A stretch of DNA of 64,000 nt from Actinomyces marseillensis (GTDB lineage Bacteria; Actinomycetota; Actinomycetes; Actinomycetales; Actinomycetaceae), in contig NZ_LT707420.1 in NCBI RefSeq assembly GCF_900155605.1, positions 600,158-664,157 on the forward strand, given 5' to 3'. This document shows, piece by piece, positions 35,878 through 44,801 of this stretch (position 1 is the stretch's first letter; each line of letters begins with the position of its first letter). The notes beneath the pieces were generated by a model. That model made no database searches and was not told the DNA's origin. It was given only the letters and a program-made list of their open reading frames with translations. A program made the translations under genes and the position numbers.

Positions 35878-37551
35878 ATGTTTGATCGAGCTGGCACTGT
35901 TGCCCTTCCCGAAGACCTCACCGATATTGATGCGCTAATTTCCGCGTATTACGACATTGAACCGGACCCCTCAAACCCCGATCAACGGGTGTCTTTTGGT
36001 ACCTCCGGTCACCGCGGTAGCGCATTCGATGGCAAGTTCAATGAAGCACACATCGTTGCGATCACCCAGGCGATAGTCGACTACCGAGCCGAGCAGGGCT
36101 TCAATGGTCCGCTTTTCATTGGTCGCGACACCCACGCGCTGAGCGAACCCGCATGGCGGACCGCCCTGGAAGTCTTGGCCGCCAATAACGTTGATGTCCG
36201 CATTGATGCACGCGGATCTTTCACTCCGACCCCCGCGGTTTCTGTGGCGGTCCTCGGCGCAAATGGTGCACCCAAGCACCTGCGCATGGCAGGGGAGGGA
36301 CTGGCTGACGGTATCGTCGTCACCCCCAGCCACAACCCGCCTCGTGACGGCGGATTCAAGTACAACCCGCCTCACGGTGGTCCCGCGGACTCCGATGCGA
36401 CCTCGTGGATCGCCAAGCGCGCCAACGAAATCCTTGAAAAAGGCTGGCGCAGCGTCGATCGCGTGCTGGGTTCGGACCTGCTGGATCACCCCTGTATCCA
36501 CCGCTTCGACTACCTTGCCTACTACGTCGATCAGCTTGACCAGGTCATCGATATCGATGCGATTCGCGAGGCCGGCGTGCGCATTGGCGCCGATCCGCTG
36601 GGCGGAGCATCGGTGGACTACTGGGGCGCAATTGCCGAGCGCTACGGTCTTGAGCTCACCGTGGTCAACCCAATCGTTGATCCTGCATGGTCGTTCATGA
36701 CCTTGGACTGGGATGGAAAGATCCGTATGGACTGCTCCTCTCCCTATGCGATGGCCTCGTTGCGTAATGCGATGACTCCGGACGAAAACGGAAACACTCC
36801 CTACGATATTGCGACCGGAAATGACGCTGACTCGGACCGTCACGGAATCGTGACGCCCGACGGTTTGATGAACCCGAACCACTACTTGGCCGTTGCGATC
36901 GAATACCTCTTCACGCACCGCCCGAACTGGCCCGCAAACGCTGCAGTCGGTAAGACCTTGGTGTCCTCGGCACTCATCGACCGCGTCGCTGATTCTATTG
37001 GGCGAAAGCTCATTGAGGTCCCCGTCGGCTTCAAGTACTTCGTTCCCGGGCTGGTCAGCGCCGAGCTCGGTTTCGGCGGCGAGGAAAGCGCAGGAGCGTC
37101 CTTCCTTCGCAAGGATGGCACCGTGTGGTCCACCGATAAAGACGGAATCATCTTGGCCCTTCTGGCCTCTGAGATTTTGGCCGTTACCGGTAAGACACCC
37201 TCGCAGCTGCACGAAGAACAGGTCGAACGTTTCGGGGCTTCGGCTTATGCGCGAATCGATGCGCCTGCGAACCGTGAAGAAAAGGCAAAGCTTGCTGCTT
37301 TGTCTCCCGAGGATGTTTCCGCAACCGAACTGGCCGGTGACCCGATCACCGCAAAGCTCGTGCGTGCTCCAGGTAATGATGCAGCAATCGGTGGCCTGAA
37401 AGTGACGACTGACGTCGCGTGGTTTGCGGCTCGTCCTTCGGGCACGGAGGATGTCTACAAGATCTATGCTGAGTCCTTCCGCGGAGCCGAGCACCTTGCT
37501 CAGGTTCAGGAAGCGGCTAAGCAATTGGTGAGCGAGGCCTTGAAGGGCTGA
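35878..37551 (+). CDS. pgm: Phosphoglucomutase (alpha-D-glucose phosphate specific)
   Basis: Interconverts glucose 1- and 6-phosphate, linking glycolysis to glycogen and polysaccharide precursors. 557 residues; FGTSGHRGS at the start, phosphoserine Ser151 in [11 protein letters not shown], metal loop DADSD at 316-320, sugar-binding [10 protein letters not shown] and C-terminal phosphate loop [13 protein letters not shown]. The frame is open from 35674 with poorly conserved sequence; ATG 35878 ([14 protein letters not shown]) matches the family N-terminus, although no strong ribosome site precedes it. ATG 35818 is an alternative. Confidence 0.94.
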   Translation: MFDRAGTVALPEDLTDIDALISAYYDIEPDPSNPDQRVSFGTSGHRGSAFDGKFNEAHIVAITQAIVDYRAEQGFNGPLFIGRDTHALSEPAWRTALEVLAANNVDVRIDARGSFTPTPAVSVAVLGANGAPKHLRMAGEGLADGIVVTPSHNPPRDGGFKYNPPHGGPADSDATSWIAKRANEILEKGWRSVDRVLGSDLLDHPCIHRFDYLAYYVDQLDQVIDIDAIREAGVRIGADPLGGASVDYWGAIAERYGLELTVVNPIVDPAWSFMTLDWDGKIRMDCSSPYAMASLRNAMTPDENGNTPYDIATGNDADSDRHGIVTPDGLMNPNHYLAVAIEYLFTHRPNWPANAAVGKTLVSSALIDRVADSIGRKLIEVPVGFKYFVPGLVSAELGFGGEESAGASFLRKDGTVWSTDKDGIILALLASEILAVTGKTPSQLHEEQVERFGASAYARIDAPANREEKAKLAALSPEDVSATELAGDPITAKLVRAPGNDAAIGGLKVTTDVAWFAARPSGTEDVYKIYAESFRGAEHLAQVQEAAKQLVSEALKG

Positions 37552-37573
37552 GCTCGCGTTCATAACCTTTGTG

Positions 37574-37608
37574 AGGGGTGCGGGGTCGTGTGACGGCCCC
37601 GCACCCCT
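37574..37608 (+). terminator. Terminator after pgm
   Basis: AGGGGTGCGGGG (37574-37585) pairs exactly with CCCCGCACCCCT (37597-37608), with extra loop-proximal pairing; weak T tail. Confidence 0.8.
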
Positions 37609-37707
37609 ATCCGTTATTCGCGTTCAGGATTTGCGGCTTGGTGGAAAAAGAGCCTCCTGACCGGTACCTTTAAGGGGTCTCATTAAAGCAGGAGAGGTCC
37701 GGTAAAA

Positions 37708-38925
37708 ATGGTGGAGAAAACGCGTGAAGGTGCGGATACCTTAACCTCTGCACGCCCGCCTTTTCCCTGGCCTCGAATGATCCTGCTCATGGGGGCAGCC
37801 CTCGCGCTTCTTGCGGGACTTGACGCAGCTCTTGTTCGCCTGGGGGCTCTTGCTCCCGTGAACTCGACGGATCTGGGTGCAATCCACGGAATCCTCATGG
37901 TCTACGGCTTCCTGGGAACAGCGATCTGTTTAGAGCGGGCAGTAGCGCTGAACTCTCGATGGGCCTACCTTTCCCCGGCCGCCTCGGCGCTCGCGGGAAT
38001 TGCAGCCATCGTCATCTCTCAAAGCCGCGCGGTCGCCAATTTCATTGCCACATTGCCGCTTCCGGCCTACCTGAGTCGCACCCTTCCCGGGTATCAATCC
38101 CAGCGAATGCTTCCGGCAGTCCTGTGGACAATCTCCATGATCACCCTGGTCATGATTTACCGGCATGTGTGGAAAAAGCGTCAAGCTTCGTACGCGGTCC
38201 TCATCCAATTGATCGGTGCATGTGTCGGCTTGTGCGGGATTCTTTTGTGGATGCGAGGACTGGAAGTCGCCCTCATCATGCCCTGGTGGCTATTCTTCTT
38301 GGTCCTGACGATCATTGGTGAGCGCCTCGAATTGGCGCGCCTTGCCTTCAGTGAAACAACCGAGAAGCGAGTCCTAGTCTGGGTCGGAGCTCTGGTCATC
38401 TCGCTTGCCCTGACGCTGATTGTTCCCCTTGTCGCCTACCCGCTTCTCGGGATCTCCCTTGCAGCCCTTGCGATCGACATGGGATATCACGACGTGGCTC
38501 TCAAAACGATCAAAATCCCTGGAATTCCGCGTCTTTCTGCGGTTGCGATGCTCGCGGGATACGGGTGGGCGATGCTCCCGGCTGTTCTGTGGATTACCGC
38601 GCCCCCGACCTTTTCCGGCTACGGCTACGATGCGATCGTCCACGCCCTGACCGTGGGTTTCGCGGTCTCAATGGTTATCGCGCACGCGCCGGTCATCATC
38701 CCCTCGGTGATTCGCCGCGAGGTTCCCTATCACCTTGCGATGTGGGTTCCCCTCATTCTTTTCCACTTGAGTCTGCTGATCCGTTTCCTTTCTGGTGCGC
38801 GCGAGGCTGCACTTCCCTGGCGCTTTGGGGGAACGCTGGGCGTGTGCGCCTTCCTCCTCTTTGTCGTCACGACGGCGAGCGTGACTATTGCGAACACGAG
38901 GCGCGAGCGGAGCACTCATGCCTGA
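37708..38925 (+). CDS. Polytopic membrane protein, NnrS-like, of the nitrite reductase operon
   Basis: 405 residues with about eleven or twelve hydrophobic spans. Histidines fall at helix edges: GAIHGILMVYGFLG near the N-terminus and DAIVHALTVGFAVSMVIAHAP near residue 315; the latter resembles the HALTVG segment of NnrS, a heme/copper-containing membrane protein of nitric oxide metabolism. It is the first gene of a three-gene operon, with its stop overlapping the next start by ATGCCTGA, and the third gene is a copper nitrite reductase. I infer a role in electron delivery or nitrosative-stress handling; the family assignment is tentative. Confidence 0.72.
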   Translation: MVEKTREGADTLTSARPPFPWPRMILLMGAALALLAGLDAALVRLGALAPVNSTDLGAIHGILMVYGFLGTAICLERAVALNSRWAYLSPAASALAGIAAIVISQSRAVANFIATLPLPAYLSRTLPGYQSQRMLPAVLWTISMITLVMIYRHVWKKRQASYAVLIQLIGACVGLCGILLWMRGLEVALIMPWWLFFLVLTIIGERLELARLAFSETTEKRVLVWVGALVISLALTLIVPLVAYPLLGISLAALAIDMGYHDVALKTIKIPGIPRLSAVAMLAGYGWAMLPAVLWITAPPTFSGYGYDAIVHALTVGFAVSMVIAHAPVIIPSVIRREVPYHLAMWVPLILFHLSLLIRFLSGAREAALPWRFGGTLGVCAFLLFVVTTASVTIANTRRERSTHA

Positions 38926-40255
38926 GATTGCTTCGCCTTCCGCATCCACGCTGACTCCCGCAAAAACTGCTCGACAGCGCACTGACACTTTCACCTCGAT
39001 CTGGATGATGATCGCGGTCGCAATGGCGCTTGCCACGCTGGTCGCTAAAAGCCGGATGCCCCAACCCCTGTGGACCATGATTCACCTGGTGACCCTGGGT
39101 GTCTTAAGCAATGGGATTTTTCAGTGGTCGTGGTTCTTCGCGCGCTCTCTGGCGCGCTTGTCCGCTGATGACCCGCGAGCGCGCCGACACAACACCATCC
39201 GCGTCCTGATCTTCAATGCCTTCTTCGCCTCGCTCTTTGTCTCAATGTGGCTGGGATGGATGGTCGGTACAGTGATCGCTGCGACCGGAATTGCCGCAGT
39301 CGCCGCGTGGCACGGCGCCGAAATGCTCTCGGTTCTTCGCGAACGCTTGGCTTCCCGCTTCGTCATCGTCGTGCGCTACTACGTGTGCTCGGCCTCGTTC
39401 TTTGTTCTTGCCGCGCTGCTGGCTTCCTTTGTCACCGTAACGATGTTTTCACCGTCCATTCCCGAGGCCATGGTCGCGATGCGCGATCGCCTGACCCTTG
39501 CTCACGCCCTCAGTGGCGTTGCGGGATGGGTTGGTCTCACGATAGGTGGAACGGTTATTACCTTGGGGCCGACAATTCTGCGCACTCGGATGTCTCCCGA
39601 TGCAGTCAGCGGCGGTGTGCGGGTTCTTCTTCCCTGGTGTTTGAGCTTGCTTCTTGCAATCGCTGGTGCCCTTCTGGGCGTGATGCCCCTGGTCGGAGCG
39701 GGGATCCTTGCGGTCGGGGCATGCGCAATTGTCGGGATCGTCTACCCTTACGCGAAAGTCCTTCGAAATAAAGGTCCGCGTGAGTATTCCGCCTGGTCAT
39801 TCCTGCTTGGTCTGCTGTGGATCAGCGTGGGAGTGTGCGCTCTAGGAGTGGCGGCACTGTTCGTCTCCACTCCCTCTCAGCTTCGTGCGCTCACCCTCAT
39901 GTGGCTTCCCATCATTGGAATCGCGGGTTTTACTCAGCTCTTCCAAGGCGCTCTGTCCTATCTGATGCCGGTCGTGATCGGCGGTGGCCCCTCCATCGTT
40001 CGAATCGGTATCGCAATCATCGACTGGCAGTTTCCCCTGCGTTTGGGGCTACGAAACAGCGCACTGATCCTCGAGCTATTTCTGTTCTTCGCAGGCGATA
40101 GCACCTCTGTTCACGTGCTTCGAATGGCGGGATGGTTCCTTGTGATCGCAACCTTCGTCATCGATGTCGTCATCTATGCAAAAACTGGCGTTACTCAAGC
40201 GCGGGCACGTCGTGCCCGCAGTGAAACCCTGAGTGAAAGTAGGCAGGTTCAATGA
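38918..40255 (+). CDS. Polytopic membrane protein, second partner of the nitrite reductase operon
   Basis: 445 residues and about twelve spans, with helix-edge histidines in WTMIHLVTLGVLSNGIFQWSW and LTLAHALSGVAGWVGL that recall heme-copper oxidase subunit I or NnrS-type helices. The N-terminal half and the preceding gene may be distant homologues. ATG 38918 lies within the previous stop region and ATGA links it to the reductase, so the three proteins are co-translated. Likely role: quinol or heme-linked electron route to the extracytoplasmic copper enzyme. No exact family can be named with certainty. Confidence 0.7.
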   Translation: MPEIASPSASTLTPAKTARQRTDTFTSIWMMIAVAMALATLVAKSRMPQPLWTMIHLVTLGVLSNGIFQWSWFFARSLARLSADDPRARRHNTIRVLIFNAFFASLFVSMWLGWMVGTVIAATGIAAVAAWHGAEMLSVLRERLASRFVIVVRYYVCSASFFVLAALLASFVTVTMFSPSIPEAMVAMRDRLTLAHALSGVAGWVGLTIGGTVITLGPTILRTRMSPDAVSGGVRVLLPWCLSLLLAIAGALLGVMPLVGAGILAVGACAIVGIVYPYAKVLRNKGPREYSAWSFLLGLLWISVGVCALGVAALFVSTPSQLRALTLMWLPIIGIAGFTQLFQGALSYLMPVVIGGGPSIVRIGIAIIDWQFPLRLGLRNSALILELFLFFAGDSTSVHVLRMAGWFLVIATFVIDVVIYAKTGVTQARARRARSETLSESRQVQ

Positions 40256-41676
40256 GCGAAGAAAACACCGGGCCCTCGCGGGCAGCGATGGTCTTCACTG
40301 GCCTTGGCGCAGTTGTGGCTCTCGTCGTTGCCAGCGTTCTCGCGGGAGGGACAAACCTGGGCACGACGGGCGCGGATGCGGGGGCACACTCAAGCGTGGC
40401 CTCGGCAACGCAGGTGAAAGAAACCGGTGAAACCACCCACGTGGAAATCGGTGTCCAAGGGATGTCCTTCACTCCTTCTGTCGTCCACGTTCCGGCGGGA
40501 AATCGACTGCACATTACTTTCACGAACACCGCGGAACAACGGCACGACCTCGTTCTTGCTAGTGGGCAAACGACCGGCTCTCTGGCCCCTGGAGCAAGCG
40601 CAGAACTGGACGCCGGAGTGATCACTGCCAACACTGAGGGCTGGTGTTCACTGCCGGGGCACCGCGAGATGGGAATGACGCTGAGCATTGTCGCCGATGG
40701 TGCACCGGGCGGCACTGGTTCAACAGGCTCGCACTCCGCCGGCAGCTCCCACAACCACGAGGTTGCAACGGGAACGGGAATCCCCACCGCGGATCAACTA
40801 CGAGCCTACGCAGCGAAAGTCGATCCCTATCCCGCTGAAGTTGCACCGGCCTCGGAAGAAAAAGACCACTACTACACCCTGGTTGCCCGCGACGATATCG
40901 TGCAGAACCTGAGCGACGATGTCAGCAGGACGGTCTGGACTTTCAATGGGAACACTCCCGCCCCCACCCTTCGAGGGAAGATCGGCGACACCTTCCACAT
41001 CACCCTCAAAAACGAAGGAACCATGGGGCATTCTCTGGACTTCCACGCGGGCGATATTGCGCCGGATGAGGCCATGAAGACGATCGATCCCGGGCAGACG
41101 CTGGAATACACCTTCACGGCCAAGGCAGCCGGTATCTGGATGTACCACTGCTCGACGCATCCCATGTCCATGCACATTGCCAACGGTATGACCGGTGCGG
41201 TGATTATTGACCCAAGCGATCTGCGCCCAGTGGATCACGAGTACGCGATGGTTGCGACCGAGCTGTATCTGGGGGATAACGGCGGAACCGCAAGCGCCAC
41301 GAAGATCGCCTCGATGATGCCTGACCTGCAGGCGTTTAATGGTCGCCCCTTCCAGTACGACGCGCACCCCCTCAAAGTGAAGGTTGGCGAGCGCGTGCGT
41401 TTCTGGCTGATGGATTCAGGCCCGAATACTCCCATGTCCTTCCACATCGTCGGTGGGCAATTCGATACCGTCTGGGACGAGGGTGGATATACGCTCATCG
41501 ACGGAGGCAATGCCATTAGCCGTGGGGGAGGGGGATCCCAAACCTTCCCCATGCTTCCCGCGCAGGGAGGTTTCGTGGAGCTCTCCTTCAAAGAACCGGG
41601 GACCTACACCTTCGTCAACCACGTCATGAGCCTTGCCGAGGCAGGGGCTCACGGAAAGATTGAAGTGACGAACTAA
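40252..41676 (+). CDS. nirK: Copper nitrite reductase, NirK type, with extra N-terminal cupredoxin
   Basis: 474 residues, anchored by one N-terminal membrane span and facing outward. Domain 1 (about 60-145) is a cupredoxin with its own type 1 copper ligands (RHDL, then C, H, M in WCSLPGHREM). Domains 2-3 match NirK: type 1 site His260, Cys300, His308, Met313; type 2 site His265, His299, His457; catalytic pair Asp263 (HSLDFH) and His398 (FHIVGG). The expected reaction is nitrite to nitric oxide. Only the proton-channel position after GG is changed (Gln where many have His). The extra cupredoxin is a likely intramolecular electron donor. The two membrane proteins upstream are probable partners. 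Some laccase-like oxidases share the fold, but the NirK ligand set is complete. Confidence 0.88.
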   Translation: MSEENTGPSRAAMVFTGLGAVVALVVASVLAGGTNLGTTGADAGAHSSVASATQVKETGETTHVEIGVQGMSFTPSVVHVPAGNRLHITFTNTAEQRHDLVLASGQTTGSLAPGASAELDAGVITANTEGWCSLPGHREMGMTLSIVADGAPGGTGSTGSHSAGSSHNHEVATGTGIPTADQLRAYAAKVDPYPAEVAPASEEKDHYYTLVARDDIVQNLSDDVSRTVWTFNGNTPAPTLRGKIGDTFHITLKNEGTMGHSLDFHAGDIAPDEAMKTIDPGQTLEYTFTAKAAGIWMYHCSTHPMSMHIANGMTGAVIIDPSDLRPVDHEYAMVATELYLGDNGGTASATKIASMMPDLQAFNGRPFQYDAHPLKVKVGERVRFWLMDSGPNTPMSFHIVGGQFDTVWDEGGYTLIDGGNAISRGGGGSQTFPMLPAQGGFVELSFKEPGTYTFVNHVMSLAEAGAHGKIEVTN

Positions 41677-41815
41677 GCCGTGGCGCGCGGTACGGACGAA
41701 GCGTACGCGGCGCGGAAATGGTCTAGGCCAAGCGCTGTTTAAGCGCTTTGGAGGGTGCGCGGCACCATACGCGTGGAGAGTGTCAAAGGTGCGTGGAAGC
41801 GCATAAACTGACACA

Positions 41816-43135
41816 GTGCTGTCGACTTATGGGGAAATTCTTCGTCTGAACCGTGCTTGGCGTTTTTCGGCTGCTGGGTTCATTTTGCGTCTACCCATGT
41901 CCATCATGCCGATCTCGATTATTTTGTCGATCCAGGCGGCATATGGAAACTACACCCTCGCGGGCGTGGTCTCGGCGATCAATATCATCACTTTGGCGGT
42001 GACTGCACCGATGTGGGCGCGACTGGTCGATCGCTATGGACAGCTCAAAGTCATGGGACCAGTTTTTGCGGTTTCAGCTATCGCGACCACGGTGCTCTTG
42101 TTTGCAACCCTAGAAGTCGCCTCCACATGGATCCTCTTCGTATCGGCAGGTATCGCGGGAGCCACGTGGGGTTCCCCGGGTGCCCTGCTTCGTGCACGTT
42201 GGATTCGCGCGACTGACACCGTTGCCCAGCTCAATAGTGCCTTCGCATTGGAGGCCGCAGTTGACGAGTTTGTCTACATCGTTGGCCCCGTGGTTGCAAC
42301 GGTTTTGGGTACTGCTCTTCACCCAACAACGGGCGTTGCCGTTTCCATCGTCTTCCTTATCCTCGGGGCTGCGCTTTTCTTGGGACAGCGCTCTTCCGAG
42401 CCGGTTCCCGTGTCCCATCGTTCGCCCGCCCACGGTGACGAGGCGGCGGACGCGTCCGGTGCTGTAGGCGGAGGTAAGCAAACACCTGCTGGTCCCGCGG
42501 CCTCGACCCCTCAGCGTTCCTTGCTTCTACTCCCCGCAATGATCGTCCTCATGCTGACGTACGCGGGAATGGGCGCGCAATTCGGAGCAAACGATATCGC
42601 CGTTGTTGCTTTTACGAAGGAGCTCGGGGTTCCGGCGCTTTCAGGCGTGTTGCTGGCCATGTTCTCCGTCGGTTCCTTAATTTCTGCCCTGCTCTATGGC
42701 GCGCGAAGCTGGCGCTACCCCCTGTGGAAGCTCTTCGCCGTGGGCGTCGTAGCCCTTGCCATTGGAATGACTGCATATCTGCTGGCGAACTCCTTGGTCT
42801 CGCTGGGGATCATCATGTTGATCAGTGGCATTGCCTGCGCGCCTACCATGACGAACGTCAACATGATGGTCACGAAGTCGGTTCCTCGCCATCGTCAAAC
42901 CGAGGGCTTGGCATGGCTGAGCACAGCGATCAACCTGGGTGTTTCCCTTGGTTCTTCCGCCTCTGGACCGGCAGTTGACCGCTATGGTTCCACCGGTGCC
43001 TACGTGATGATTGCGATTTTTGCTTGGCTTATGGTTCTGGGTATGGTTGTTGGCCTGCCGACATTGAAGAGGTCTTTGGAAAAGTCTGCACAGGAAGAGG
43101 CCGCCCGACAGCGCGAAGTTTTGGATGAGGATTGA
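41816..43135 (+). CDS. MFS transporter
   Basis: 439 residues, twelve spans in two halves joined by a polar loop (about residues 195-230). Loop 2-3 carries the MFS-type ARLVDRYGQLKVMG. The likely start is the GTG at 41816. Substrate cannot be deduced; such small MFS proteins next to phosphatases are often drug or sugar exporters. The 3' end abuts the App1-like gene (1 base between stop and ATG), so the two are coupled. In the upstream spacer, CCAAGCGCT and AGCGCTTTGG (41728-41751) form a short imperfect inverted repeat. Confidence 0.87.
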   Translation: MLSTYGEILRLNRAWRFSAAGFILRLPMSIMPISIILSIQAAYGNYTLAGVVSAINIITLAVTAPMWARLVDRYGQLKVMGPVFAVSAIATTVLLFATLEVASTWILFVSAGIAGATWGSPGALLRARWIRATDTVAQLNSAFALEAAVDEFVYIVGPVVATVLGTALHPTTGVAVSIVFLILGAALFLGQRSSEPVPVSHRSPAHGDEAADASGAVGGGKQTPAGPAASTPQRSLLLLPAMIVLMLTYAGMGAQFGANDIAVVAFTKELGVPALSGVLLAMFSVGSLISALLYGARSWRYPLWKLFAVGVVALAIGMTAYLLANSLVSLGIIMLISGIACAPTMTNVNMMVTKSVPRHRQTEGLAWLSTAINLGVSLGSSASGPAVDRYGSTGAYVMIAIFAWLMVLGMVVGLPTLKRSLEKSAQEEAARQREVLDED

Positions 43136-43136
43136 G

Positions 43137-44387
43137 ATGATCGATAACGAGACCCCATCCCTCGCGCTTTCCGTCGCTGCTTCCCTTGACGAGGCAACTT
43201 CCCGAGGCCTCGCAGGCCTGCTGGGGTGGGCGGGTTTCTACCCTGGGATCGTGGGTTTTGGCGGTTATGCCTCTGAGAAAACGGCTCGTGTCATGGCTCG
43301 AGTCATTATGGAGGACCGCGGTGGTGAGCGTTCATGGCTCAGCCAGCGTCGCGGCTGGCGTCAGTTTTTCGATGCACAGGTCCCCGGTCAACCTGTTGTC
43401 GTGACTTTTGGTCAGGCGCAAACTCTTGCTTTCAGTGACCGCGGCGGATACATCGATATTGACCTTGAGGGACACGGTTTGGCGCCGGGATGGCATACTG
43501 CTTCGATTCAGCCCTTGAACGCCTGTGATGTCGCAAAACTTGGTTTGCAAGAGGGCGAGAAGCTTTTCCATTTGTCTCAGCTTGGCCACGGTGAGCTCAG
43601 CGCGGGCGGCGAGTTGTTCCGCGTTCACAGTGCTGACGATGATCGTGTTTTGGGGCGAGTGCGCGCAGCAAAAGCGGTTGATGTCTCTTTGCGCGTGATT
43701 GGCAATGATGAAGAGTTTGGTGTGGTTTCCGATATCGATGACACCATCATTGTCTCGATGATTCCGCGACTTCTCACAGCTGCAAAGCATGCGCTGATGG
43801 AGCGAGTTTCTCAGCGCGAGGCCGTGCCTGGGATGGCCCGTTTCTTACGCAAACTTTCACGCCGGGGGATGCCGATCGTCGCCGGGGGAAAGGACACCGG
43901 TGGACGTGGGGGAGCGCGGCCTCGTGAGCTTCCAGTCATGTACCTGTCGACGGGGCCGTGGAACTTGGTTCCCGGTTTGCGTGAGTTTTTGCGACGTGCT
44001 GACTATCCGATGGGTGCTTTGCTCATGACGGATTTTGGACCCTCGAATACTGGGTGGTTCCGTTCTGGGATGGAACACAAGAGGCGCGAACTTCGTCGTT
44101 TACGCCAGACTTTTCCGCATATTCAATGGATCTTGGTCGGTGATGACGGGCAGCATGATCCTGAGATTTATGCCGAATTCGCGCGGGAATTTCCGCACAA
44201 TGTTGCGGGAATTGCTATTCGTTCGCTCTCGCAGATCGAGCAATTGATGGCGCACGGTACTTTTGAAGCGATTTCCTCAGGCGCTTTGGATGATGTGCCG
44301 GCGGGTATCCCCCGTTGGTGCGGCGAAGATGGAGATGCGTTAAGGCGGGCGGTTGCGACTGAGCAGCCGCAACCGCCAACCCCGTAA
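43137..44387 (+). CDS. App1-like HAD phosphatase (DUF2183)
   Basis: 416 residues. The C-terminal half carries the App1/DUF2183 catalytic signature: VSDIDDTI (HAD nucleophile Asp pair), LSTGPWNLVPGLREFLRR, LLMTDFGP, HKRRELRRL and LVGDDGQHDPEIY. Yeast App1 is a phosphatidate phosphatase; bacterial members are uncharacterised, so a lipid-phosphate substrate is only a guess. The N-terminal half (about 1-190) is a beta-rich region with no recognised motif. ATG 43137 has GAGG at 43127-43130; ATG 43125 overlaps the MFS gene. Confidence 0.88.
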   Translation: MIDNETPSLALSVAASLDEATSRGLAGLLGWAGFYPGIVGFGGYASEKTARVMARVIMEDRGGERSWLSQRRGWRQFFDAQVPGQPVVVTFGQAQTLAFSDRGGYIDIDLEGHGLAPGWHTASIQPLNACDVAKLGLQEGEKLFHLSQLGHGELSAGGELFRVHSADDDRVLGRVRAAKAVDVSLRVIGNDEEFGVVSDIDDTIIVSMIPRLLTAAKHALMERVSQREAVPGMARFLRKLSRRGMPIVAGGKDTGGRGGARPRELPVMYLSTGPWNLVPGLREFLRRADYPMGALLMTDFGPSNTGWFRSGMEHKRRELRRLRQTFPHIQWILVGDDGQHDPEIYAEFAREFPHNVAGIAIRSLSQIEQLMAHGTFEAISSGALDDVPAGIPRWCGEDGDALRRAVATEQPQPPTP

Positions 44388-44433
44388 CGTCTAACCGGAT
44401 ATTTGGACCGCTGAAGCAAGACCAAATATCCGG
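44348..44433 (+). terminator. Two consecutive hairpins at the end of the App1-like gene
   Basis: GGCGGTTGCG / CGCAACCGCC (44348-44377) lies inside the last codons; CCGGATATTTGG / CCAAATATCCGG (44395-44433) follows the stop, both perfect. Neither has a T run, so they may act together or as an mRNA 3' stabiliser. Confidence 0.6.
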
Positions 44434-44801
44434 CTGCAGTCCTCGAGGCGGCGAGTCCTGCACTGTTTAGAGTAGTCTGTTTCAGTTCATTACGGCAGGG
44501 GTTAGTTCGTGCGGAAAGCTAAATTTTCGCGCCATTTAGCGGGCTGTTGACTAGGCAATAAGCCTGATCGGAACGGGTATCAATGGTTGACGAGGAAGCA
44601 AAATTGATACCCCTGTGATATGTGGCATAGGTTGACATAATGAGCACTATTCTCAAAGAATCTTCTTTACCAAATCTTGACAATCGTAATCGAAATGTAA
44701 TGTTTAAATCATGGACACGTGAAGTTTTTGGGAAGAAAGTCGGCTATGCTCTCCGTCATCAGCACTTCTGATGAACAGCATTCCTAATAGGAGGAATCCT
44801 T
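44434..44801 (+). promoter_or_regulatory. AT-rich leader of the peptide-binding protein gene
   Basis: The 368 bases are clearly AT-richer than the surroundings and hold no gene. GGGTATCAAT (44575-44584) and ATTGATACCC (44603-44612) form a perfect 10-bp inverted repeat. TTGACA occurs at 44632-44637 and 44677-44682, the latter 15 bases before TAATGT, as candidate promoter elements. AGGAGGA stands before the ATG. Confidence 0.4.

Noticed and set aside
40252-41676. Loss of the catalytic histidine in the nitrite reductase (Gln after HIVGG)
   Set aside because: Counting residues back from the type 2 ligand in VNH shows that the catalytic His is the one in FHIVGG, which is present; the substituted position is the later channel residue.
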